Shown here: in pieces, positions 41,739 to 49,352 of the stretch
How the letters are laid out: every line of letters begins with the position of its first letter
How positions within the stretch are numbered: position 1 is the first letter of the stretch
Origin: QHXW01 sp035297145
Lineage (GTDB): Bacteria; Acidobacteriota; Terriglobia; Bryobacterales; Bryobacteraceae
Length of the DNA stretch: 64,000 nt
Reading direction: 5' to 3'
Assembly: GCA_035297145.1 (NCBI GenBank)
Contig: DATGZN010000077.1
Span: forward strand, 1 to 64,000
Position numbers and translations under genes: made by a program
Notes under the pieces: model-generated
The model's input: only the letters and a program-made list of their open reading frames with translations
Told to the model about the DNA's origin: nothing
Databases searched by the model: none

Positions 41739-42830
41739 ATGTTGGGACTCGGAATCAGGCGGCTGGCGGCATGCGTACTGCTGGTGAGCGGTGGCGGTCT
41801 GGGCGCGGCGGAGGTCGAGCCGTATCGAGAAGCGGCGCCAGGCTACCATTACTCGTTTCCGCGGGATCACTTCGAGCATCCGGAGTTTCGCACGGAATGG
41901 TGGTACTACACCGGCAACGTGCATGACGCGAAGGGCAGGCGTTTCGGATTTGAACTGGTGTTCTTCCGGCAGGGGCAGCGGCGGGGGACGGCGGCGAATC
42001 CTTCAGCCTGGCGCGTGGATGATCTCTACTTGGCGCATCTGGCTCTGACGGATATCGGCGGAAAGCGCTTCTACAATCACCAGCGGTTGAATCGCGGGGG
42101 ACCGGGGATGGCAGGCGCCAGCTTCAGGGAGCAGCGGGTTTGGAACGGCAACTGGTCGGCAACATGGCAGGGTGAGAGACAGGTGCTGGAGGCGACGGCG
42201 GATGAATTTCACTTCCGGCTGGAACTCGCAGCCGCGAAGCCGCCAGTGGTGCACGGCGTCGACGGCGTGAGCCAGAAAGGAGCCGCGTCTGCTGAGGCAT
42301 CCTACTATGTTTCGTTCACGCGATTGCTGGTTTCGGGAGACCTGGAAATCGGCTCCGAACGGCATGCTGTGACGGGAATGGCCTGGATGGACCATGAATG
42401 GTTCACCAACCAGCTCGACAAGGAGCAAATCGGATGGGATTGGTTCAGCGTGCAGTTGAACGATCAAACGGAACTGATGTTATTTCAGTTACGGCGGAGG
42501 GACGGCAGCATTGACACTCACTCCAGCGGGACTTATGTCGATGGTCAAGGACGCGGGCGGCATCTTACCAGTACTGATTTCTCACTTACTCCAATGACCT
42601 ACTGGCGCAGTGCGCGCACCGGGGCAAGCTATCCCGTGAGATGGAGAATTCGGGTTCCATCTCTTGGGATTGTGCTGGACGTTCGTGCATCGCTTGACGC
42701 CCAGGAAATGGTGAGCGAGGAAAAGACAGGTCCGACTTACTGGGAAGGTGCGGTCACTTACTCGGGTTCGGCGGAGGGCGCAGGGTATCTGGAGATGACC
42801 GGGTATGCTAAACCGGTTTCTGAACACTGA
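41739..42830 (+). CDS. AttH/CrtC-like lipocalin-fold hydratase family protein
   Basis: A 363-aa exported protein (signal MLGLGIRRLAACVLLVSGGGLGAAE). Conserved blocks HFEHPEFRTEWWYYTGNV, FGFELVFFRQG, VTGMAWMDHEWFTNQ and GWDWFSVQLNDQTELMLFQLRR match the AttH/carotenoid-1,2-hydratase-like family, a double lipocalin barrel. The WMDHEW motif carries the proposed acid residues. The substrate in non-phototrophs is unknown; it may act on an isoprenoid or lipid. The gene is often found with ABC exporters, but none is here. Confidence 0.85.
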   Translation: MLGLGIRRLAACVLLVSGGGLGAAEVEPYREAAPGYHYSFPRDHFEHPEFRTEWWYYTGNVHDAKGRRFGFELVFFRQGQRRGTAANPSAWRVDDLYLAHLALTDIGGKRFYNHQRLNRGGPGMAGASFREQRVWNGNWSATWQGERQVLEATADEFHFRLELAAAKPPVVHGVDGVSQKGAASAEASYYVSFTRLLVSGDLEIGSERHAVTGMAWMDHEWFTNQLDKEQIGWDWFSVQLNDQTELMLFQLRRRDGSIDTHSSGTYVDGQGRGRHLTSTDFSLTPMTYWRSARTGASYPVRWRIRVPSLGIVLDVRASLDAQEMVSEEKTGPTYWEGAVTYSGSAEGAGYLEMTGYAKPVSEH

Positions 42831-42964
42831 AGTTACGTGGCATAACTTGAAGTCTATTACAGGGAGAGCTGTTCTACGTTCCCGCTCGCAACATGAGGGT
42901 GCTCACGGGCCGGCCGACTCGCTCAGCGGTCGTCCTAGTCGACGGCCTTGGTGAGGCTCTTATT

Positions 42965-44053
42965 CTACACTTTCATGTGCTTTGACCAAAGCCATTTTAC
43001 AGCTGATTCGACGTATAAGCGAAGATCCCGGCTAGACTCAAGCGGCGAGCGGACTGGGCGATAGCAGGAATGTTGACAAACGTTCAAGTAATAGCAGCAA
43101 CCCGAGGCGATCTCCCGGAAGCCGAATATCGGTATGCTAGAGCAATGCAACAAGAGAACCGTCGACCCCACTCGTGGCCGCAAGTGCTCAAGCGAGCCGC
43201 GAAATTGGATGGTTTCGAGCCCAAAAGGCTCGAAACCCAATCGCGTGATCACCTGGCAATCAACAATTGTGTCCTCCTCATACTCAGCATGGACGTGTTC
43301 AAAGGGCAGGATCGGGTCGAGGATGCGGTGCCCACGGTTTTCCCAAGAAACCCATGCAGTTGCTAGGAGAATGCCACCACTGGTGACGAAATCCCTCACC
43401 AATGTATAGAATTCCTCGTTCGCCCAGTCGCGAAAGTGTTCGCCTCTGACCAGCACGATGACTCTTCGCCCTTCAAGCAGTATTCTTGACTGCTCGAGCG
43501 GTAGACCTAAGAAAGCGTGGGTGACCGAAAGCGTCGGGAAACCGGCACCTAGGAAAATGGTACCCAATTCAGAAGCAAAGGCAGTGCCGTCTGAAATTAG
43601 GAGAACTGGTTCCACCTCAGCTCTATTCAACGAGCTTTCGAGTTCTTGGCGCCCACGGAGAGCCTTTAGCAGCTTGTTATAGCCACTTTCAGTTGAAAGG
43701 TCAACCCAATGCCATTTGCGCAGCCTCTCCGGAACCTCACAAGGTTCAAGTATCGCGGGTATCAGGTATCTCTTGCCTTCAGGCTTCTTGTCCGCCTCGT
43801 CCAGTGCGAATCCGATCTCCTTGTGAACAAATCCTGACTTCGTGGAATTCTTAGAGAGGCACACAACTACCACATCACTGGCGCGAACGGCCTTCCTGAT
43901 CACGTCTTCCCATTCATCACCTGGGAGGAGGTCTTCCTCATCTAGCCACGGCCGCAGCCCGTCAGCCTTCAACCGATTGTAGAGCTGTCGAACTCGATCT
44001 TTATCTTCGGACGCATGGCAAAGGAATACTCGGGGGCTTGAGTATAGCGTCAT
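42965..44053 (-). CDS. TIR-domain protein with C-terminal amidotransferase-like domain
   Basis: A 362-aa protein if started at ATG 44053; an in-frame ATG at 44122 adds 23 residues that do not look conserved, and TATCAT, a possible -10, lies between. Residues 8-120 are a TIR domain: RVFLCHASEDKDRVRQLYNRL, then RPWLDEEDLLPGDEW, then SKNSTKSGFVHKEIGFAL with Glu79 at the NADase position. Residues about 148-362 are a different alpha/beta domain: VLLISDGTAFASELGTIFLG, then RRVIVLVRGEHFRDW, then DFVTSGGILLATAW, which resembles the GATase1/ThuA-like fold but lacks its nucleophile Cys. The DNA reads AT-richer than its neighbours. Bacterial TIR proteins with this Glu cleave NAD in phage defence; here that is inference. 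Confidence 0.75.
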   Translation of the reverse strand: MTLYSSPRVFLCHASEDKDRVRQLYNRLKADGLRPWLDEEDLLPGDEWEDVIRKAVRASDVVVVCLSKNSTKSGFVHKEIGFALDEADKKPEGKRYLIPAILEPCEVPERLRKWHWVDLSTESGYNKLLKALRGRQELESSLNRAEVEPVLLISDGTAFASELGTIFLGAGFPTLSVTHAFLGLPLEQSRILLEGRRVIVLVRGEHFRDWANEEFYTLVRDFVTSGGILLATAWVSWENRGHRILDPILPFEHVHAEYEEDTIVDCQVITRLGFEPFGLETIQFRGSLEHLRPRVGSTVLLLHCSSIPIFGFREIASGCCYYLNVCQHSCYRPVRSPLESSRDLRLYVESAVKWLWSKHMKV

Positions 44054-44271
44054 ACTGTTTGCGATGTGGCCAGAGGGGGTATGATACCATTCCTGGTCAT
44101 TTCGGTACCAAGCGTAGGGCAACCTTGGAGCACAATCCGAGGTGAAGCCGTGGAATTAGCTCTCCGAAGGGACTGGTGCCAACTAGCGCCTGACCGGACT
44201 GATGCGCCTGGCAAATCATCTGACAGGCCCGATCTCGTCCGAACGCTCGCCCCATGTCGAGGCCGTGGAAA

Positions 44272-45024
44272 CTACAAGCCGTTCACCAGACTTACGAGCT
44301 CCTGTAGCTCGGCTGGGTTCAAGTCCGACGCGGCCCAGTAAGTCATGCCGGCCTTGGTCCAATACAACAGATGGTAGCCTTGAAGCTCGGTCTGCCGGAC
44401 TGTTGAGTCAGACTGATTGCGTGCCGGCCAGACAAACAGGTTAATAATATGCTGCCGCCGCCGATAGACGAGCGCGGCTACGGGGCGGTTGTCGAGATAG
44501 TCGAGCCGGCCACCCGTAAGCGGGAAACCTTGGCCGGCGAAGTTGCCGACCGAGGGGGAAAAATCGAGCTTGCCATTGAACCAAGGCTTTATGGTGTGCT
44601 GATCCGTTGACGGCACATCGGTGAGGTGGGCGGCCATGAGGGAACGCACATGGCTCGCTACGACGTCCTGTGCGAGTAACTCCACGCCGGCCGGGTGGCG
44701 GGTCGTCACAGTGATGGTGAGGGCGGCGATCAACACCGCCGCGGCAATTCCTACCCATTGCCATGTGTGCCGGGCGCGCGGAGGATCGGCATCCACTTCG
44801 GCGGCCTCCCGAAGACGCGAGCGAAGCCGGCTCTCCAGTCCGGAGGGCGGACGAAAATAGGGTGCGCCCGTGGTTATCGCAGATTGCACGGTGCGAAGTC
44901 TCTCGTGCGCTCCGGAACAAGCAGGACATTCATGGAAGTGGCGCTCCATCTCAAGATTGCGAACCAGGTCCAACTCTCCGTCGACGTATCCATGGATGAG
45001 TTCTTGCACCTCCCGGCAGATCAT
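44272..45024 (-). CDS. Zinc-finger anti-sigma factor
   Basis: A 250-aa membrane protein. The N-terminal zinc motif is MERHFHECPAC (H-x3-C-x2-C) with an earlier Cys/His contribution from ICREVQELIHGY, the ZAS fold. One transmembrane helix lies near residues 90-108 (WVGIAAAVLIAALTITVTT). The periplasmic domain is unassigned (GYHLLYWTKAGMTYWAAS is a DUF-like anti-sigma tail). The stop-start overlap of 4 bases with the sigma gene fixes it as the cognate anti-sigma factor. Confidence 0.85.
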   Translation of the reverse strand: MICREVQELIHGYVDGELDLVRNLEMERHFHECPACSGAHERLRTVQSAITTGAPYFRPPSGLESRLRSRLREAAEVDADPPRARHTWQWVGIAAAVLIAALTITVTTRHPAGVELLAQDVVASHVRSLMAAHLTDVPSTDQHTIKPWFNGKLDFSPSVGNFAGQGFPLTGGRLDYLDNRPVAALVYRRRQHIINLFVWPARNQSDSTVRQTELQGYHLLYWTKAGMTYWAASDLNPAELQELVSLVNGL

Positions 45025-45551
45025 GCGCGCGCCTCCGTGAGATCAGGCTCGGAAAGCAGCTTCTGCAGTCTGGCGCGGGCGCGGGCCAGCCGCGACATCA
45101 CGGTGCCTACGGGAATGGAGGCGATATCGGCGATCTCCTTATACGACATGCCTTCGAGCTCGCGCAGGATGACGATTTCTCGAAAGCCGGGGGGCAGTGC
45201 CTCCAACGCTTGGCGCACGAGCTCGGTACGAGCAGCGGCGAGTAAGATTGACTCCGGGTTCGCACTGCTTGGATCGATCACTTGCGTACTATCGTCGAGT
45301 TCGGTAGTAGGCTCATCCATACGGTTGCGGCGCAGCCAGGTGTAACAGGTGTTGCGAACAATAGCCAGCAGCCAGGGCCGTGCGCTCTCTCCGTGAAAGC
45401 CGCGGAAGAACTTAACAGCGCGCAGGTAAGACTCCTGCACCACGTCTTCAGCATCATGTTCGTTTCCCGTGAGCCAGCGCGCCAGATTATACGCGGCGTC
45501 CAAATGCGGAAGCACGGTTTGCTCAAAGCGCGTAAGTTCTGGCTTTTGCAC
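45021..45551 (-). CDS. ECF-family RNA polymerase sigma factor
   Basis: A 176-aa sigma-70 family ECF factor. Region 2 reads AYNLARWLTGNEHDAEDVVQESYLRAVKFFRGF with the DAEDVVQE motif, and region 4 reads LPPGFREIVILRELEGMSYKEIADIASIPVGTVMSRLARARARL. It is followed directly by its anti-sigma gene. The short spacer to the divergent metallophosphoesterase gene carries ECF-like sequences in both directions, so self-activation and control of that gene are likely. Confidence 0.95.
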   Translation of the reverse strand: MQKPELTRFEQTVLPHLDAAYNLARWLTGNEHDAEDVVQESYLRAVKFFRGFHGESARPWLLAIVRNTCYTWLRRNRMDEPTTELDDSTQVIDPSSANPESILLAAARTELVRQALEALPPGFREIVILRELEGMSYKEIADIASIPVGTVMSRLARARARLQKLLSEPDLTEARA

Positions 45552-45594
45552 TCTTCCCTGACTTAGGCGGTAACTCCTGTAACTGATACCGCGC

Positions 45595-45619
45595 GGAATG
45601 TGAATTTATTCCCTAACGT
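45595..45619 (+). promoter_or_regulatory. ECF-like promoter, with a mirrored element on the other strand
   Basis: GGAAT at 45595-45599 and CGTG at 45617-45620 are separated by 17 bases, the spacing of ECF promoters, and drive the plus-strand fusion gene. On the minus strand GGAAT at 45612-45608 could serve the sigma gene, although the matching -10 is less clear. The two GGAAT boxes face each other within 18 bases. Confidence 0.5.
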
Positions 45620-45696
45620 GGAGCCTACATGGAATTGACGTTCGAAAGGGGAATAAGATTCGGCGTCGCGCAGTAAACGCAGACAGAACAGCAATT

Positions 45697-46953
45697 ATGA
45701 GCCAAACGATCAAAGACAGACTTCTGAGCAAGGACGGCGTGGATCGCCGCGGATTCCTTCAATGCATGGCATGGGCCGGCACGGGAATGGTATGGGCAAT
45801 GCGAGGTGGCGTGGCGTACAGCCAGGAGACGCACCACGGCGGCATGCATCACGACGGCTTCAGCTTCGTACAGATCAGCGACAGCCATATCGGATTTAAC
45901 AAGCCGGCAAATGAAAACGTCATTGCCACCTTGCAGGAGGCGGTCGCACGGATCAACGCGCTGCCATCTCCGCCCGCGTTTGTTATTCACACGGGCGACA
46001 TCAGCCACCTGTCGAAGCCGGAGGAGTTTGACGCTGTAGACCAGATCCTCAAGACGGTGAAGACCGGCCAGGTGTTCTTTGTTCCGGGCGAGCACGATGT
46101 GCTGGGCGATAACGGCAAGCAATACCTGGAGCGGTACGGCAAGAAGACGAAGGGCGACGGGTGGTTCAGCTTCGATCAAAAGGGAGTGCACTTCATCGGC
46201 TTGGTGAACGTGATGAACCTGAAGGCCGGCGGGCTGGGATCGCTGGGCAACGACCAACTGGAGTGGCTGGAAAATGACGTCAAGGGGCTCAAGAGCAGCA
46301 CGCCGATCGTGGTGTTTGCGCACGTGCCGCTGTGGGTGGTGTACCAGGATTGGGGCTGGGGAACCGACGATGGCGAGCGCGCGCTGGGTTATCTGAAGCG
46401 TTTCGGATCGGTGACGGTGCTCAACGGTCACATTCACCAGACCATGCAGAAGGTCGAGGGCAACATGACGTTTCACACGGCGACGTCGACAGCCTTCCCA
46501 CAACCCAAACCTGGAGCGGCGCCCTCGCCTGGCCCGATGAAGGTTCCCGCCGAGCAATTGCGCACCCTGTTGGGGCTAACGCAGGTGAGCTATATAAAGG
46601 GCAAGCACCCATTGGCGATTGTGGATACGCCGCTGGCAGATGGCGGAGCGATGTCGGGCGAAGCGGCGGGAGCTGCGGGAGGCACTGTTGCTGCCGCGAC
46701 CGGTTCCGGCCATGCCATCAACATCGATAACTTCAGCTTCAGCCCCACCGCAGCCGCGGTACCCCTGGGGACGACGGTCACGTGGACCAACCACGACGAC
46801 ATCCCGCATAACGTGATCAGCACCGACAAGGCGTTCGCGTCACCGGTGCTGGATACCGACCAGCAGTTCTCTTTTCACTTTGACAAGGCCGGTGCGTATC
46901 CGTACTATTGCTCGATTCACCCGAAGATGACCGGCAAGGTCGTCGTAGGCTAG
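45697..46953 (+). CDS. Metallophosphoesterase-cupredoxin fusion protein
   Basis: A 418-aa exported protein. The N-terminus has a twin-arginine-like signal (VDRRGFLQCMAWAGTG). Residues about 53-315 are a metallophosphoesterase: QISDSHIG (D-x-H), HTGDISH, PGEHD in place of the usual GNHD, VFAHVPLW, and NGHIHQ. An Ala/Gly-rich linker follows. Residues about 335-418 are a type 1 copper cupredoxin with all ligands: His in DIPHNVI, and CSIHPKM giving Cys, His and Met. Fusion of a phosphoesterase to a plastocyanin-like domain is uncommon. The ECF sigma pair reads away from it. Confidence 0.85.
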   Translation: MSQTIKDRLLSKDGVDRRGFLQCMAWAGTGMVWAMRGGVAYSQETHHGGMHHDGFSFVQISDSHIGFNKPANENVIATLQEAVARINALPSPPAFVIHTGDISHLSKPEEFDAVDQILKTVKTGQVFFVPGEHDVLGDNGKQYLERYGKKTKGDGWFSFDQKGVHFIGLVNVMNLKAGGLGSLGNDQLEWLENDVKGLKSSTPIVVFAHVPLWVVYQDWGWGTDDGERALGYLKRFGSVTVLNGHIHQTMQKVEGNMTFHTATSTAFPQPKPGAAPSPGPMKVPAEQLRTLLGLTQVSYIKGKHPLAIVDTPLADGGAMSGEAAGAAGGTVAAATGSGHAINIDNFSFSPTAAAVPLGTTVTWTNHDDIPHNVISTDKAFASPVLDTDQQFSFHFDKAGAYPYYCSIHPKMTGKVVVG

Positions 46954-46972
46954 GGGGGGAGGGAGCCTCCCC
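46954..46972 (+). terminator. Strong hairpin directly after the fusion gene
   Basis: GGGGGAG (46954-46960), loop GGAGC, then CTCCCCC (46966-46972), a perfect 7-bp GC stem starting at the base after the stop codon. Only a weak AATCTT follows, so it may act as a terminator or mRNA 3' protector. Confidence 0.5.
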
Positions 46973-47025
46973 CAATCTTGGGCCTTGCAATAAGCTTGGC
47001 ATCGCAGTAATGTTTTGAAGCACAG

Positions 47026-48114
47026 ATGTCTGCAGCTAGTCAGCAAAGCCTGGAGCAGGAACGGCCCGATAATGACCGGGCTGTTTTTGGCTTCTTTAAT
47101 GCGATACAGGCTGCCGCCCACCAGTGGCAGACGGAACTGACTGGGATCCTCGACGCACCCCCTAATACACCAGATGGGAAGCAGTCGATGATTACGGAAC
47201 AGCGAAAGCGCAAGCCGCAAATTGATGCGGTCGTGAGTGATAGCCTCGGCTCACTCAAGCAAATCTTTAGACTGGACGTTAAAGAGCACGAATGGGGCGC
47301 GGGCGCACTGGTGGAGCTCGACCTCGGGTGGAAAGACATAGAGAATCACTGGACTCTGGACGCGGACAACACGGAGACCGCCTTGGACACCATCCGGAAG
47401 ATCCGCGACAAGCTGGATGAAATTGTCTACACCTGCATTAGCAACACGCTGACGCCGGACATCAACGACCGGCTGCCGAACCTCGAGATTGGACAGGCAC
47501 TGGACCTGGAGTTCGTTTACGGGGACGACTTTCCACGCGATCCCAAGCTGAGGCAACGTCTCGTACTTGAAGTGGCGCAAGAGCAAGCCGTGATCCAGGG
47601 CGGGATTGTCGATGCCGGTAGCGGTCTCATCTACCGCATCGCCCCCACGGCGAGGGAGCGCCGCAAGAGCTTGTGGCACGTGGCCGGACTCATCGTGCTC
47701 GGGGGCGTGCTGGCGGCAGGGTCGGCCTTTCTGGGTAACTGGGTGCCCTCCTGGCCCATACAAGCCACCCAGTGGTCCGCTCTCCTTATGAACTATGCGT
47801 TTCTTTTTGTCGGCGCCGGTGGCCACACGGTGATTGACGCGCTGAAACAGAAGCGTGCGCAGACCAAGCCCACGTTTGTGGCCATGGACAATTGGATGCT
47901 TTGGCTACATGTCCACGAAATGCCGGTCTTATACAGCGTTCTGTGGGCGGACCTCGGTTTCATTCTGCTGACGGCGATGGTGCACGACCTGGATTGGCGG
48001 GGGGCCTTCGCCGCTGGCTACAGCATCGATAGCGTTACTGACTTGTTCCTGGGCCGCTTTGAGAGCCTGGTGGGCAAGGCGACGCCACAGATCAAGGGCG
48101 CGGCGAGTTCCTGA
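47026..48114 (+). CDS. Multi-pass membrane protein of unknown function
   Basis: A 362-aa protein. Residues 1-210 are soluble and polar, with SLGSLKQIFRLDVKEHEWGAGALVELDLGW and a possible helical DTIRKIRDKLDEI. From about residue 218 four hydrophobic segments follow: WHVAGLIVLGGVLAAGSAFL, ALLMNYAFLFVGAGGHTVI, YSVLWADLGFILLTAMV and AFAAGYSIDSVTDLFLGRF. The last, with GYSIDSV-DLFLGRF, is reminiscent of C-termini of membrane proteins seen in signalling and defence loci. I do not recognise the family. It stands alone between the fusion gene and carAB. Confidence 0.6.
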   Translation: MSAASQQSLEQERPDNDRAVFGFFNAIQAAAHQWQTELTGILDAPPNTPDGKQSMITEQRKRKPQIDAVVSDSLGSLKQIFRLDVKEHEWGAGALVELDLGWKDIENHWTLDADNTETALDTIRKIRDKLDEIVYTCISNTLTPDINDRLPNLEIGQALDLEFVYGDDFPRDPKLRQRLVLEVAQEQAVIQGGIVDAGSGLIYRIAPTARERRKSLWHVAGLIVLGGVLAAGSAFLGNWVPSWPIQATQWSALLMNYAFLFVGAGGHTVIDALKQKRAQTKPTFVAMDNWMLWLHVHEMPVLYSVLWADLGFILLTAMVHDLDWRGAFAAGYSIDSVTDLFLGRFESLVGKATPQIKGAASS

Positions 48115-48224
48115 TCGGCCGAGGCGAAATCGACCCGCACGGCGACATCCTGGGAAAAAGGTCCCGCAAAAAATCCGGGCCTACGTTAAAATAAGAGTTA
48201 CTCAATCCCAGGAGGAGCAGCCTA

Positions 48225-49349
48225 TTGAATCCAGCGGTTCTGGCCTTGGAGGACGGCAGCGTCTTCGAGGGCAGAAGTTTTGGTGCGCCCACAGAGCGAG
48301 CCGGCGAGGTCGTGTTCAATACGGCGCTCACCGGATACCAGGAAATTTTCACCGATCCCTCCTACGCCGGCCAGATTGTCATCCTCACCAATCCACAGAT
48401 CGGCAACTACGGAACCAGCTCGGAAGATAACGAGTCGGCGCGGCCGTATATCGAAGGGCTGGTGGTGCGGGAATTTTCGCCTATTGCCAGCAATTGGCGG
48501 TCGGACGAGCTGGCGCGGACATATCTGGAGAAACAAAATATTCCGGTCGTGTCGGAGATCGACACGCGCGCGCTGGTGCGGCATCTGCGGACGCGCGGGG
48601 TCATGCGCGGGGTGCTCTCGGCAATCGAAACCGACGCCAAGAAGCTGGTGGAGAAGGCGCGCAGCATCCCGACGATGGCCGGGCTGGATTTGGCGAGCCG
48701 CGTTTCCACTCCTTCGCAGTACGAGTGGACGCACGCGGTCGACCCGTGCTCGCCTTCGGAACAGATTCCACGCGCGCCAGAGCTGCGCTACCACGTGGTG
48801 GCGTACGATTTCGGAATCAAGCAGAACATCCTGCGGCGGCTGGCGCAGGTGGGTTGCCGGACGACCGTAGTGCCGGCATTGACCTCGGCCGAAGACGTGA
48901 TGGCGCTCCGGCCCGACGGGGTTTTTCTCTCGAACGGGCCTGGCGATCCGGAGCCGCTCGAAACGCAGGTGGGCAACATCCAAAAGCTGATTGGGAAAGT
49001 GCCCATTTTTGGAATCTGCCTGGGGCACCAGCTTCTCGGCCTGGCGTGCGGCGGTAAGACGTACAAGCTGAAGTTCGGCCATCGTGGCGCGAATCATCCG
49101 GTGATCAATAAGATCACGCAGCGCGTCGAGATCACCTCACACAATCATGGTTTCGCGGTGGATCGAGATTCGCTGAACCCGGCGGACGTCGAGATCACGC
49201 ACGTAAATCTCAATGACGAAACGCTGGAAGGTTTCCGGCATCGCCGCCATCCGGTGTTCTGTGTGCAATATCACCCCGAGGCCGCGCCGGGGCCGCACGA
49301 TTCGCACTACCTGTTCGATGACTTCGTCAAACTCATGGCGGACCGCTGA
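48225..49349 (+). CDS. carA: Carbamoyl phosphate synthase small subunit
   Basis: A 374-aa glutamine amidotransferase subunit that feeds ammonia to CarB for pyrimidine and arginine synthesis. The start is TTG 48225, fixed by GGAGGAG 8 bases upstream. The N-terminal domain has GEVVFNTALTGYQEIFTDPSYAGQIV; the GATase domain has the nucleophile FGICLGHQLLG, and His/Glu in CVQYHPEAAPGP. The stop lies 3 bases before carB. Confidence 0.95.
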   Translation: MNPAVLALEDGSVFEGRSFGAPTERAGEVVFNTALTGYQEIFTDPSYAGQIVILTNPQIGNYGTSSEDNESARPYIEGLVVREFSPIASNWRSDELARTYLEKQNIPVVSEIDTRALVRHLRTRGVMRGVLSAIETDAKKLVEKARSIPTMAGLDLASRVSTPSQYEWTHAVDPCSPSEQIPRAPELRYHVVAYDFGIKQNILRRLAQVGCRTTVVPALTSAEDVMALRPDGVFLSNGPGDPEPLETQVGNIQKLIGKVPIFGICLGHQLLGLACGGKTYKLKFGHRGANHPVINKITQRVEITSHNHGFAVDRDSLNPADVEITHVNLNDETLEGFRHRRHPVFCVQYHPEAAPGPHDSHYLFDDFVKLMADR

Positions 49350-49352
49350 CGC

